Below the pieces are notes generated by a model. It saw nothing but the letters and a program-made list of their open reading frames with translations. It was not told where the DNA came from and ran no database searches. Positions 32,518 through 44,662 of a DNA stretch of 64,000 bases are shown here, in pieces (position 1 is the stretch's first letter; each line of letters opens with the position of its first letter). Source of the stretch: Papaver somniferum (taxonomy: Eukaryota > Streptophyta > Magnoliopsida > Ranunculales > Papaveraceae); contig NC_039358.1 of the NCBI RefSeq assembly GCF_003573695.1, positions 16,368,637 through 16,432,636 on the forward strand. The letters are read 5' to 3'. The translations under genes and the position numbers were made by a program.

Positions 32518-34869
32518 TGTTAGAGCATTTCTCGGTCGAACTCGCATGCGTTGCTATCTCAAGCATGTTTGTCAATTTTAGTGATCAAAACTATAAGTCT
32601 TGATTTCTAGCCTATATAGCTAAAGCTCTCAGACTAGGATAGAAAGTGTAGTTGAGATCAAGACTCCATGGCAATCATCATACAAGAGGAAAGACTACTC
32701 AAGGAACTGGTGGATCTTCATCGACTAAAAGGTATGTGGAGACTTGAACTTATCTATCACTCAAAAGTCTATTTACTCTATCTCCTACTCTTGAGAAAAA
32801 AGTCGTTTTGGTATAGACTTTCATTATACACATTTGTTATTTTGATCCGAGTTTATCTCATCTATCTATTTCTCTAAATGTGTGTTGGTAAGCTTTCGCT
32901 TTAGACAAATTCATCTTTGCCTAGTGATGAAAGTCATGTAATGTTTCAATCACTTTGGAAATTGCTCTGACGAAAAATGGTCTGTGAATAACGGCTGTAT
33001 AACGTTCTCTGAGAACGTTTCAAATGATTGAAATGAGAGTTTAGATTACACAACCATTGGTAGGATATAAGCATTGTTGTGGAAACACATATATGTATAA
33101 GTCCTTATTCCTTGAACAAAAGTTTCCGAACTTTGTTGATCAAGAGAAATGGAAGTGGCGTGAGCCAAGTCCGCGAACTGGCGGAAGTTCTCGACCCGAG
33201 AATTTCTGATGGAGTTTGTGTACTCATTCCATGAGCTTAAGTCCGCGAACCCAGTCCACGAACTTGAGTGGTTATATCTAAAACCGGTTGTTCTTGAACT
33301 CATGTTTATATAAACTAAGGAATGCTTTTGTAAACCGTGGCTATAAAGTTCATGAAACGATTCTAGTGAATCAAACCATTTTTGCTTCGATTGTGTCTTG
33401 TGTAGTTACATAAGATTTCCTTGTAATTGAACAACTCTCTAACTAGTTCATTTAAGGCATTTGAAATAGTTATGGTAAAGAAGAATATGGTTGATTTGAA
33501 AGTGATCATATGGCTAACCTTTGGTTAACTATTGTTGAACCAACAAATGTTAATGTTTGGGTACGGTTCATAAACCCAAAATTGGACATTTCATTTGGTG
33601 TAACAAGCTAAGTTTTCGATCCAACGGTTGAGAAATATTAGCTTGTATCTAATCAGGTTTTCATCTAACGATGAATATTGAATGCTTTGTTACCAAGCTA
33701 ACATTGATTGCAAACCCTGATTTGGAAGACTATATAAGGGAGAACTCTAGCAATTGGGAAACCTAATCTCCACACCTTACGTGTGATACTAGTTGTGCTA
33801 AGCTAGAGTCGATTCTCCTTTAACCTTTGGTTTCTTCTTCTAAACCAGGTTCACGACTTAAACACTTCATTGGGATTGTGAAGCCAGACCGATACTACTT
33901 TTATCGTAGTTGTGTAATCTGATCTTGTTGTTTCTATCGTTACAAGTACAATGGAAATAATTGGCTTGAGATTTATACCTCTGATAGGCAAGATAGAAAA
34001 GAAGTCAAAAACACTTCGTCTCATCGTTTGTGATTCCGCAATATCTTTTTCGCTGCGTCGATTAAGATTATTATGAGGTGATCAATAATACTAGGCTGTT
34101 CTTCGGGAATTTAAGTCCGGGTTATTGATTGGTTCATGTTCACCTTGATTTATCAAAAGACGGAACAAAAACTCGTAGGTATATTCGTGGGAGACGGATT
34201 TATCTATTACTGTAGACTTTTCTGTGTGATATAGATTTGTTTATTAAAGTCTTCGACTTTGGGTCGTAGCAACTCTTAGTTGTGGGTGAGATCAGCTAAG
34301 GGAATCAAGTACGTAGCATCTTGCTGGGATCAGAGGCGTAGGAGCATAACTGTACCTTGGATCAGTGTGCGATTGATTGAGGTTCAACTACAGTCCAGAC
34401 CGAAGTAAGTTTGGAGTAGGCTAGTGTATGTAGTGGCTTAATACAGTGTGTGTTCAATATGGACTAGGTCCCGGGGTTTTTCTGCATTTGCGGTTTCCTC
34501 GTTAACAAAATTCTGGTGTTTGTGTTATTTCCATTCCACATTATATTTTTTTATATAATTGAAATATCACAGGTTGTGCGTTGTTCAATCAATTAGAATA
34601 TCCAACCTTTTGGTTGTTGATTTAAATTGATTGACACTTGGATATTGGTCTTTGGTACCATCCAAGTTATCTCTCTTTGATAAAGACTCGCAGATTTGTA
34701 TTTGCTTGAGTAAAGATCAAATCGAGAGATTGAGATATAAACTCTTTGATATACTTTTCTCTAATTGAGTCTGTCTGTCTAGTTGATTTTCTAGAAAGTA
34801 TATTAGAGTTTGTCCATACAGATTGCTAATCAAATTGTTGGGTGTGGTTGTTGTACCCCCGCTTTTTCA
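32518..34869 (+). repeat. Copia G 5' LTR
   Basis: 2,352 bp, TGTTAGAGCA...GCTTTTTCA. The TATA box (TATATAAG, 33731-33738) places U3 at 32518 to about 33760. U3 holds two copies of the AAGTCCGCGAAC unit at about 33165-33270. The R/U5 part contains the region deleted in LTR D and in the 3' LTR of B. Confidence 0.9.
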
Positions 34870-34871
34870 AT

Positions 34872-34883
34872 TGGTATTAGAGC
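34872..34883 (+). promoter_or_regulatory. Primer-binding site of Copia G
   Basis: TGGTATTAGAGC, two bases after the LTR ends in CA. One base from the canonical tRNA-iMet PBS. Confidence 0.85.
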
Positions 34884-34935
34884 AGGCAAACACGTTCAAA
34901 ACCTTACAAGTCTGTGTTTGTAGAGATCTGACTTT

Positions 34936-36491
34936 ATGGACAGAGGTGATATCTCTATTAACATACCACCAGTCTTCGATGGCTTTAATTACTTATGGTG
35001 GAAAATTGTTATGCAAGCTTTTTTTCAAGCACGTGATTTTCAATCATGGGTATATGTTGTTAATGGTTATGATCCTCCCATTGTGGCAGTCGGTAATGTA
35101 AATGTCCCCAAGAATATTGGTGAATACATCCCTGCTGAGATACTTGATGCAAAGCAAAACTCCGACGGTTTGAATGCGATCATACATGTCATTACCCCAA
35201 ATCTTCAGCACCATGTGACAAATTGCACTAAGTCGCAAGAATCTTGGGATATCTTAGAAACTGTTTTTAAAGTAATACCAGTGAAAAGGAAGCTAGGATT
35301 CAAAACCTTAATTCCGATTGAGAAAACCTTCGTATGGCAGATGAAGAAACATTTGATGAGTTTAATCACAAAGTGTCTGAAATTGCTAATGCATCTTTTG
35401 CATTGGGTAAGACTATTCCTGAAAAGGACATTGTGATGAAAATTCTCAGATCGCTGCCATCAAGATACGATTCTAAGAAGCATGTCATCGTTGAGGGAAA
35501 TAACCTTGATAATCTCTCCAGAAATACGCTGGTTGGAAAGCTTAAGATCTTTGATCTTGAACATTCATCCAAATCTAAGTATATTGCGTTCAAAGCACTA
35601 AAGGACCCTAAATTACTTGATAAGAGTAAGAAAATATATATCTTTGAAGATGATCACTCTGGGACAGATTCATCAGATGAAGATCTTGACAAATCAGTCT
35701 CGATGATCACAAGACAGTTTAGGGATCTTCTGCTGAAGAGAAGTAAACGGTTATCCAGAGATAAGCCTAAGGCATCAGTCAAACCTCATAACCGTGTTCT
35801 TCCTAAAAATAGGGACATTGATGAAACTGATGACAAGGATATGCCTCAGTGCTTTAAGTGTAAAGGATTTGGTCATTTTGCAAACGAGTGCCCCAATCGT
35901 AGAAAATATACTGGGAACAAAGGTCTTGCTGCAACTCTTGATGAAATATCTGACAACTATGATTCTAATGAAGACGAGAAATCAAGTGTTGCACTTCTTG
36001 GTGAAAATATTGATTTTGATAATTGTAGCAATACATACATCAATCTTGATATTCTTTCAGAAGATAATCCAACTAATCTGGAAGATAAAGTTGATCCATT
36101 CTTTGGAAACTCTGTTAATGTTTCAGGTTCCACTATGTACCGAGCTGCGTGCATATCTCAAAAGCCTGACTTCTATCCTAGATTGACGTATTCGTACTGT
36201 TCTCAAAGGGGTCATGAACTTTCAAGGTGTTACAAGTACAAACACCAACTGAGGCACGTCATCAACAAACTTCAACGAAGAGCAAATCATTTAGCAAGGA
36301 AGCTTAAACTTGCTCAGAAGACCGCTGAGGTATGTAGGATCTTATCTTCGTCTAATAAGTTAGTTTCCAAGGATAAACCAAGACCATTGGAGAAGAGAGT
36401 ATGGTCAAGTCGGTTTGATAGACAAAATTCTGAGGATTCCACTCAAGAGGAAAATGGTGGAAAAATTGTTGTTCACCGCAACACAATTTAA
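34936..36491 (+). pseudogene. gag: Copia G gag, two lesions
   Basis: ATG at 34936 (MDRGDISINIPPVFDGFNYL), 66 bp after the LTR. The N-terminal UBN2-like gag domain reads to about residue 110. A one-base loss near 35272 then shifts the frame, and a TGG to TGA change creates a stop at 35319-35321. From 35334 the frame is open for 385 codons to TAA at 36489. This part has the FDEFNHKVSEIANASF helix region, a Ser/Asp-rich stretch, a full zinc knuckle CFKCKGFGHFANEC, and a second knuckle that lost its first Cys (YSYCSQRGHELSRC). The C-terminal third is lysine/arginine-rich. Gag packages RNA in cytoplasmic particles. The stop here, with no protease after it, is shared with copies B and F, so gag-only coding is a property of the family. 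Confidence 0.88.
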
Positions 36492-36788
36492 TTGTGTTTA
36501 TTGAAATCTTGTCTCATGTGCCTGATCAAAAGAGACAATGATTTTGTACCTCACAGGCTTTAGGAAAAGTTTTTTTTCTCTTCTTTTTTTAGATTATTTT
36601 TTTTCTATCAAACAAAAAGAGAGGGTTATGATCGTCAATTTTACTCTTTATAGGGTTGAGAGTTGGACGTGTACGAACCTGTTAAATGTTTCGAAAACGT
36701 ACATTCCTTTTCCTTCCTTGAAACTCCTTTTTATCTCAAGACTACTTGTTCAGATTGTGAGTTCCTCTCACAAACCCATACACCTATG

Positions 36789-39183
36789 TGAAAAAACGGG
36801 GGTCTAACAACACCACCCAATATTTCGCTTAGCAATCTGTATGGACTAACTCCGAAATACTTTGCTAGAGAATCAACTAGACAGTCAGACTCAATCTAGA
36901 TAAAAAGTATATCAAGGAGTTATTATCTCAATCTCTCGATTTGATCTTTACTCAAGCAAATAGAAACCTGCGAGTCTTTATCAAAGAGAGATAACTTGGA
37001 CGGTACCAAAGACCAATGTCCAAGGATCAATCAATATCAATCAACAACCAAAGGTTGGATTTCCAATTGATGATCACAAACGCACAACCTGTATTATTTC
37101 AATTATATAAAATATAATGCGGCAAAGAAATAACACAGACACCAGAAATTTTGTTAACGAGGAAACCGCAAATGCAGAAGAACCCCGGGACCAAGTCCAG
37201 ATTGAATACACACTGTATTAAGCCGCTACAGAAACTAGCCTACTCCAAGCTAACTTCGGACTGGACTATAATTGAACCCCTATCAATCTCCCACTGATAC
37301 AAGGTATAGTTTTACTCCTACGCCTCTGATCCCAGCAGGATACTGCGTACTTGATTCCCTTAGATGATTTCACCCACAACCAAGAGTTGTTGTAACCCAA
37401 AATCACATAATTGATAATAAACAGATCTGTATCACACAGGAAAGTCTATCAAAGGATAAATATGTCTCCCACATATAAACCCTAGGTTTTGTTCCGTCTT
37501 AAGATATAAAATCAAGGTGAACAGGAACCAATTGATAATCTGGTCTTATATTCCCGAAGAACAACCTAGATTAATCAATCACCTCTCTACAATCCTTCCT
37601 GACTACACAAGCGGATTGTCGAGGAATTACAAACAGTGAGACGAAGATGTTTGTGACTTTTTTATCTTTCCTATCGGAGAACTCTCACGATCTCAATCCA
37701 ATCAATCGATTGTACTCGTACGATAGAAGATGCAAGATCATATCACACAACTACGATAAAGTAGTATCGATCTGGCTTCACAATCCCAATGAAGTCTTTA
37801 GGTCGTTAACCTGATTTTAGAGAAGAAAATCAAAGGTTAAGGGAGATCGACTCTAGCGAGCGCACTAGTAGCACACAGACATATGGGGATTAGGTTTGCT
37901 CAATGCTAGATGTATCGTTTATGTAGCCTTCAAATCAGGGTTTTGCCTTAGTTACAAAGCAATCCTTATTCACCGTTAGATGAAGACCTGATTTAGATTC
38001 AAACTAATATTTCTCAACCGTTAGATCGAAAACTTAGCTTGTCACACACACTTGGGTAAACGTTTACTGGGTTCATGAAAACCATGCCCAAATGTGTACG
38101 TTTATGTTGGTTCAACATAGTAACCCAAAAGGTCAACCATATGAGCATTTCATTTTAACCTTGTTCTTCTTCACCATAACTAGTTCAATTGACTCAAATG
38201 AACTAGTTAGAGAGTTGTTCAATTGCTATGAGATCTTATGTAACTACATAAGACACAATTGAAACAAAGATTATTCGATTCGATTGAATCGGCTCATGAA
38301 CATTATAGCCACAGTTTGCATAAAGCATTCCTTAGTAATTTAATGTTTCTTGTTCAGAACACATCTTTAGATCATAACCTCTTAAGTTCACAAACAAGTT
38401 CGCGGACTTATGTTAATCAGTTGAATTTTCCAAACTCAGTAGAAATTCTCAGTTCGAGAACTTCCGCCATTTCGCGGACTGGGTTCGCGGACTAAGCACA
38501 CAAACGAGTTTTGGAAAATCCAGCAGAAATTCTCGGTCGAGAACTTCCGACAGTTCGCGGACTGGGCAAGCGAATTCCACAATCCTCGCGATTTCTCTTG
38601 ATCAACAAAGTTCGAAAACTTCGGTTCAAGGAATACATGGTTATGTAATCTAAACTCTCATTTCAATCATTGAGACATTCTCAGAGGACGCTATGTAGCC
38701 GTTATTCACAGACCGATTCACGTCAGAGCAATTCTCAAAGTGATTGAAACTTTCATGACTTTCGTCACTAGGTGAAGATAAACTTGATCAAAGCGAAACT
38801 CTTTACCAACACACGATTTCGAGATAAAAGATACGCAATGAATGCTCAGCTCGAAATGTCAAGCGTGTATGATCTAGTCTTTATAGTATACGACTTTTGT
38901 CTCATAAGAAGTAGGAGATAAAATAGATAGACTTTTGAGTGATAGATAAGTTCAAGTCTTCACATACCTTTTTGTTGATGAAGTTCCACGGTTCCTTGTA
39001 TAGATCTTCGTCGTTGTATGATGAATCGCCATGAAGTCCTTGAGCTTAATTACACTTTTCTTATCCTAGTCCGAGACTTAGCTATGTAGGCTAGAAATCA
39101 AGACTCATAGTTTTGATCACTAACATTTTCAAACATGCTTGAGATAGTAACGCATGTGAGGTTGACCGAGCTATGCTCTTACA
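36789..39183 (-). repeat. Solo Copia LTR inserted in element G
   Basis: 2,395 bp, from TGAAAAAACGGGGG to GCTCTTACA, opposite in orientation to its host. Perfect 5-bp target duplication CTATG at 36784-36788 and 39184-39188. The duplicated bases include the ATG of the second ORF. U3 repeats at about 38395-38570. Confidence 0.9.
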
Positions 39184-39185
39184 CT

Positions 39186-39572
39186 ATGGAAGCTCCAAGT
39201 GTCCCGTATTCTGATGGAAATGATGTTAATATGATTGTTAAGCCATCAATCATGAAGGAAAAAGAAAAATCTCCGTCAGCTCCAACATTGAAAAGAAAAA
39301 GAAGGAATGTGAGGAATCCAAGAGCCATTACTTCAAACTCTCAGAAGTTTTATGATGTTCTTGAGGTGTTGAAAGAGATGCGAAAAGAGATTCAACAAAT
39401 AAAGGCTTTTGTGTGTAAGACTCATGAGATTCAGAAGGCCCTGGTTCGACATCATCAACCAAGAAGGTTTATTGATATAAACTCCGACCTTAATGAACCT
39501 TATGTCCCAATGGCTGTTGACAACAAGGAGTTCGGGGACGATAAAGAATTCTTTAAAGGTCTTAATATCTAG
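39186..39572 (+). CDS. Second ORF of the Copia family, 128 aa
   Basis: Starts MEAPSVPYSDGNDVNMIVKP and ends EFGDDKEFFKGLNI. After a basic stretch (KRKRRNVRNPRA, probably a nuclear-localisation type patch) comes a helical segment (residues about 58-95) with heptad-like Val/Leu/Met/Ile spacing (FYDVLEVLKEMRKEIQQIKA) that could be a short coiled coil. It is the most intact copy; decayed versions lie at 15930-16300 and 29503-29552. It sits downstream of gag, where autonomous Sireviruses have pol and then an env-like ORF. It may be a leftover of such an ORF or a novel accessory protein. The upstream part of its transcript is cut off by the solo LTR, so this copy is unlikely to be expressed normally. 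Confidence 0.65.
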   Translation: MEAPSVPYSDGNDVNMIVKPSIMKEKEKSPSAPTLKRKRRNVRNPRAITSNSQKFYDVLEVLKEMRKEIQQIKAFVCKTHEIQKALVRHHQPRRFIDINSDLNEPYVPMAVDNKEFGDDKEFFKGLNI

Positions 39573-41155
39573 TAAATCTTCTATTTTTCTGGTTTTGTTT
39601 AGAATAATAACTAGAGTTTGGAATAGCCATTATTGTGATTACACATAGTTATGTCCAACGTCTTCATCTTCATGTTTTTAGATTTATTGGTTTAAATTCT
39701 AAAATTGTTTTGGAAGATAATTTTTGCAGCATTAATCTTTATGGTTTTATATATTGCAATTGTTTATGGGATATGTGTGTTTGCGTCCGTGAACTATGAT
39801 TGTCCCATATATTGTCAAAAGTAAATTCTTTCTAAGTCGATATTCTTATATTGATAAAGGAATTAATGGGCTTCTGACAAATACAAAGTTAAGCCTATAT
39901 TGTCAATTATTGATGGAAGATAGGTTAAAATATTTTGTATCCAAGGATTATGTATATTGTTTGTCCTTGTGCAATTGTGATGGAAAATAGAATGAATCCT
40001 TGTGTATTACGCAGTAATTGATCTTCCCTGATCCATATTTTATGTATTACTGTGAGACTCCGGAATGTGTCTTATGTTGAGCATTATAACAACCAAGTTA
40101 ATTATTTTTGTGATTAGCTTTCTTGTTGTTCCGCAAGGTACTTTATGTCGAGTATTTTTGAACTAAATTAATCATCTTGTTTGGTTATTTAGTTATGACT
40201 CCATAAGTTTTCTTATGTTTGAGCGCTCTTGACTGGGTTGATTATTCCCATGATTAACTTAGTCATTTCTCCATAGATTCTCTTATGTGAGTATGGCCAA
40301 TTAAATTGATTACTTTTTATGATTAGTTTGGTTGTGTATTTCGACTGAATTAATCATGGTTTCTCTTGTGGTTAATTTGATTGAATATTTTGGATTCAAA
40401 TTCATACTTGTATGTGATTTGTTATGTCCAAAGAAATCCTTCTTTTCTTTCAAAATTAAGGTCGCTCTTGTTGTTATTTCGGGAATGACATATTATGGGG
40501 GAGAGTTCTTTTTGAACTTGCGCTTATTTCCCATATCTTTGTGGGGAGTGTGGCTGTGGAATATTATAGAGGTTATCTTGTATCTTTAAACTCCTTGATG
40601 AATGCATCTAGCTTCGGCTTTATGATTGCATCTAAATAATATGATGTGTGTTTCTTTCTTTTGGTCATGAAATGTCTCTTTCGGAAATTTCATTAGGATC
40701 CCGTTTTTGTACCTTTGCCAATTTTATTGACAAAAAGGGGGAGAATTAATATGTAGTTCACACTACAAGTACATATGGTTGACGAATCATTATGTAAGGG
40801 GGAGTGGTTTCCATGTGAGATGGAGTATTGACTAAGGGGGAGTAATACATATCACCATAGTATTGTTGTTGAAGTTGTGATACAATTGGACTTTGACGCT
40901 GTGTAATGATACTATGACACTGTATAAAAATGATTGAGAATTATTGTTTTCTTGTTGTTATAGCTACAGATTTTTAACAACGATGATGCTAAACTTACAA
41001 CCTTTGGGATCGTTGGAGTACTTGGAAGTGACGAAGATTTCGAGTAATGTTGAAGATTAGACATGTGGAATAGGAGCTACAAAAGTTAATTTATTTATTT
41101 TTTGTATTCCACATGTATTAATAGTTTTTTCACTAAAATTGACAAAGGGGGAGAT
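39573..41155 (+). other. Copia G 3' non-coding region, multiple PPT motifs
   Basis: Purine blocks GGGGGAG occur at 40494-40505, 40732-40744, 40795-40805, 40832-40843 and finally 41144-41155 (AAAGGGGGAGAT), the last directly before the 3' LTR. From 40070 to 40300 a motif close to CTTATGTTGAG recurs about every 70 bp, matching the field in element B on the other strand. The ORFs at 39796-39990 and 40332-40589 are not conserved between copies and are not called as genes. Confidence 0.7.
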
Positions 41156-41521
41156 TGTTAGAGCATTATTCGGCCGAACTCGCATGCGTTGCTATCTCAA
41201 GCATGTTTGTCAATGTTAGTGATCAAAACTATAAGTCTTGATTTCTAGCCTATATAGCTAAACGTCTCGGACTAGGATAAAAAGTGTAGTTGAGCTCAAG
41301 ACTCCATGGCAATCATCATACAAGACGAATGACTACTCAAGGAACTGATGGATCTTCATCGACTAAAAGGTATGTGGAGACTTGAACTTATCTATCACTC
41401 AAAAGTCTATTTACTCTATCTCCTACTCTTGAGACAAAAGTCGTTTTGGTATAGACTTTCATTATACACATTTGCTATTTCGAGCCGAGTTTATCTCATT
41501 ATCTATTTCTCGAAATGCGTG
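41156..41521 (+). repeat. Copia G 3' LTR, first part
   Basis: Begins TGTTAGAGCATTATTCGG right after the polypurine tract and follows 32518 onward. It stops at GCGTG (41517-41521), the target site of the Tat-like element. Confidence 0.88.
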
Positions 41522-43250
41522 TGTAGATGGGGAAAAACGATTTGCTGGTTTTTAAGGAATTGAGGAGACGACCGTACAGAGGACACTCCTCGAACCGAGA
41601 GAAATGTTAAACCTCACACAGATGCACCGCTGCAAAGGGGGTGCTTTAGATTCAAGAGATCATTTTGTAGTACTCCGGCCTAAATCAAGACAATGACCGT
41701 TCCATAGTAAATTCGGTCACAAGAGAGAATGGGTTGATCTGTAGGAGGGAGTCTGGGAAATGTGTGGAATCAATGATAATCAAAGATTGCGGGTGTGTGA
41801 ATTCTGAATATGATAAGCTCTGAATGATTGAAATTGCTCAATTGAGAGTAGTTGCTCAATTGATGAGTTGATGATATCGTGTTGTCGATGAGACGTGAGA
41901 TTGATGATACTGTTGATGCCGATCATTCAATCATAATTCAGAGACTTATTTATATTGCTGGAATTTTAGACACCATGACCCCATGAAGTGTGACAGTTGA
42001 TGGAATCAAGGAGTGGGGAAGTGGAGATCGTGTTTGAAACCAGTTGCTCAACGTGTGGAGACTTGGTCTATTTTCCACCCACTACCTCGTGAATTCCTTC
42101 AACTGATTGCACGACTTGCTCACATTCCATCGTGTGTTTGAACACACGTGCCGTAGACCGCCAGACCAAAACCCTAAGTGATATCCCCCCAAAGTGACAC
42201 GATGAACGTTTCGTGGTATGTTAGTCAATTGATGACTTCGTGGTTTGATGGGACGATGAGTCCATGTAGTTGCTGAGTTGAACATGATGTTCTGAAACTC
42301 ATGAGTTGAACATGTCATGAGACAGAGGTATAGTTCTTACGATGGAGTGAGCAAGTATTGCTCATTCGATGGATCATTGAATATTGATTGTTGAACCAAT
42401 ATTCCTTGGTTTGAGCAAATATTTATCATCTGAGAAAGTGTTGCTCATGTGATGAATTTTTGAATATTTCATCGTCTGAGCATGTGTTGCTCATCTGATG
42501 GTTTATTGGCAGTGTACCAAAAATATTAATTAGAATACTGGTCGTTGAACCGAGCATAATTAATAGAATTAATGACCATGAGGTCGTCGTAAAATTATTA
42601 AGGTTGGAATATGTAATGATGATCCTTGGATTCAGAAACCCTAATTTGATCAATTGATGATCAATTCATGGTTCGTCAGAATTTTAACCATGGGACGAAG
42701 GAGGGAGCGACTTCATGGGACCATTGATCAACCATGTAGTGTCCATATTCTCACGTGATCAAATACAAAGAACTCCTGAAGATTTGACGATTTGTTGGTG
42801 AAAGAATGATTAAATGCTGGTTTAATCATTTATTCGAAAATGCTCGTCTGAGCCTTAGGTGAGAAAACCTAATTAATTATGACGGAGTGAGGGACCGACC
42901 ATGGGGTCATGAAATCAACCCTGGGTAGTCACGTGACCGCCTTATGATATCTTCATGAAAATCCAAAGTGTTTGGAAGAGTCTTGGACCTAATACGTGCA
43001 ATTATGCAAATTAGGTCAAAACTGTGAAACTTGATGGGACCGGCTTCTGTAAGCCAAAGAGCCAATCTTGGTCGGTCAAGATAGCGTGCTCGTGTCCCCA
43101 AGGCATCCGCGTCTCACTCATGAGAATTTTGATATTTTATGGCGTGCAATTGAGCATCCATTCGAGAAAATTTGCCAAAATTAGGGTTTCGACGAAACTG
43201 AGGAAAACACCATGAGATGATGGAAAATAATTATAAAATAAGGAATAAGG

Positions 43251-44085
43251 AGGCGTGGACCGCCGAGGCCAAGGCATGGCCAGCCGGTCGTCGGCACAGT
43301 CCCGTGGTGCCTTTTCCTTAATTTTATAATATTTTGATGATTTTATGAAAAATTCATGAATTTTGAGAAATTTGATGAATTTAGGGAGTTTCCATGAATT
43401 TAAGGAGTTTTCATGATTTCAGGGAAGCAAAAAATATTAAAATAATAAAAACAAGGGTGTGTGGGACCGTGGAGGCGCGGCCGGCCGACTAGGTCCCGGT
43501 CCCATGAGTTTTCATAATTTTTAATATTTTTTTTAGGTATTTTTCATGATCTGAGGGAATTTTTCCTAATTTGAGAGAAATACCATGAAATCAAGGAATT
43601 TGATGAATTCAAGGAAAATAAAAATAATAATAAAAAAAGGGGCGTGTGGGACCGGCTAGGGCATGGCCGGCCGTCCAAGGCCTGGTCCCACAAGTTTTCG
43701 TAATTTATTTTATTTTATTATTATTTGGTGATTTGTGCAAAATACCATGAAATCAAGGAGTTTTTCATGAAATTAGAGAAATAATAATAATAATAAAATA
43801 ATGAGGAACCATGAGGTGTGGGGCTGGCTGGGACCAAGGCACAAGGCCGGTTGGCCCATGGTCACGCCCCACGCCCCACACCCCTTTCCTTAATTTTATA
43901 TTATTTTTTATGGATTTATGACAATACCATGAAACGGAGGAGTTTCCTCGAGACGAAGGAGATTTGATCAAATGAGAGAATTTTCATCAAATCATGGAAA
44001 ATAATGTATTAAAAATATAAAACTGGCGTAGGACTGACCACGACACGGTCGGTTGGTCGTGTGTCCGTGTTCCCAGCACCTTGGT
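43251..44085. repeat. Five GC-rich inverted-repeat units in LTR
   Basis: Units of about 55-70 bp at roughly 43251-43312, 43455-43508, 43639-43692, 43813-43880 and 44024-44085, separated by about 130 bp of AT-rich DNA rich in CATGAA and AAGGA motifs. Each unit has the form GTGGGACCG...GGCCGG...GGTCCCAC and could fold into a hairpin. The other LTR has the same five units between about 54895 and 55740. They are diverged copies of one ancestral repeat of about 190 bp. Confidence 0.75.
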
Positions 44086-44259
44086 CAATATTTTTAATTA
44101 TTTATTATTTTCTTCCCTATTTTACATAGGTTCATCGTTTCGTTGTATTTTAAAATACTCGTTCGTGCGGTGACTGTTAGTGCATCGTCGTTGAACACAC
44201 TTTCACCATGGGTCTTACTTAGAGGTATCTCAGACGCCCGGTTGTTGATTATTTATTAC

Positions 44260-44662
44260 TAATTATGGAATTCAGTGGAGAATAATTCACAAAACTGAGT
44301 AATAAGATGTTTATTATTAATTCATAGGATCAGCTGAGGATTCGAATACGAATTCAGAATAATAAAGTGAGCATTACCATTCCATGGGATCGTAGATTCG
44401 ACCATAGAATCAGAGTAATTAGGATTTATCTATTGCCATTCATGAGACCAGTTGTGGATTCGATCATGAAATCGGAGTAATGAGATAATATAGTTATTGT
44501 TATTCTATGAGATCAAGCCGTGAATTCGATCATAGAATCAGAACAATTGTTTATTGCCATTCCATGGGACCAGTCGTGGATTCGACCATGGAATAGGAGC
44601 AATTGTTATTGCCATTCCATGGGACCAGTCGTGGATTCGACCATGGAATAGGAGCAATAATA
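44260..44662. repeat. Tandem hairpin repeats, about 55-65 bp unit
   Basis: About six or seven units containing CCATTCCATGGGACCAG and GATTCGACCATGGAAT. The last two full units (44551-44605 and 44606-44660) are identical, with a 55-bp period. Each unit is an interrupted palindrome (ATTCCATGG...CCATGGAAT). Upstream units are diverged. Corresponding array in the other LTR at about 55900-56305. Just beyond, CTCTATACTAGCAGAGCAAG with GTCTAGGAGC occurs twice (44733-44766 and 44852-44885). Confidence 0.8.

Noticed and set aside
42082..42653. Minus-strand ORFs with copies at 53727-54298
   Set aside because: Frames inside the two Tat-like LTRs; no protein similarity and not kept beyond the LTR pair.
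43251..44085. Regularly spaced repeats resembling a CRISPR-like array
   Set aside because: The spacers are similar to each other, units are diverged and palindromic, and this is a plant LTR.
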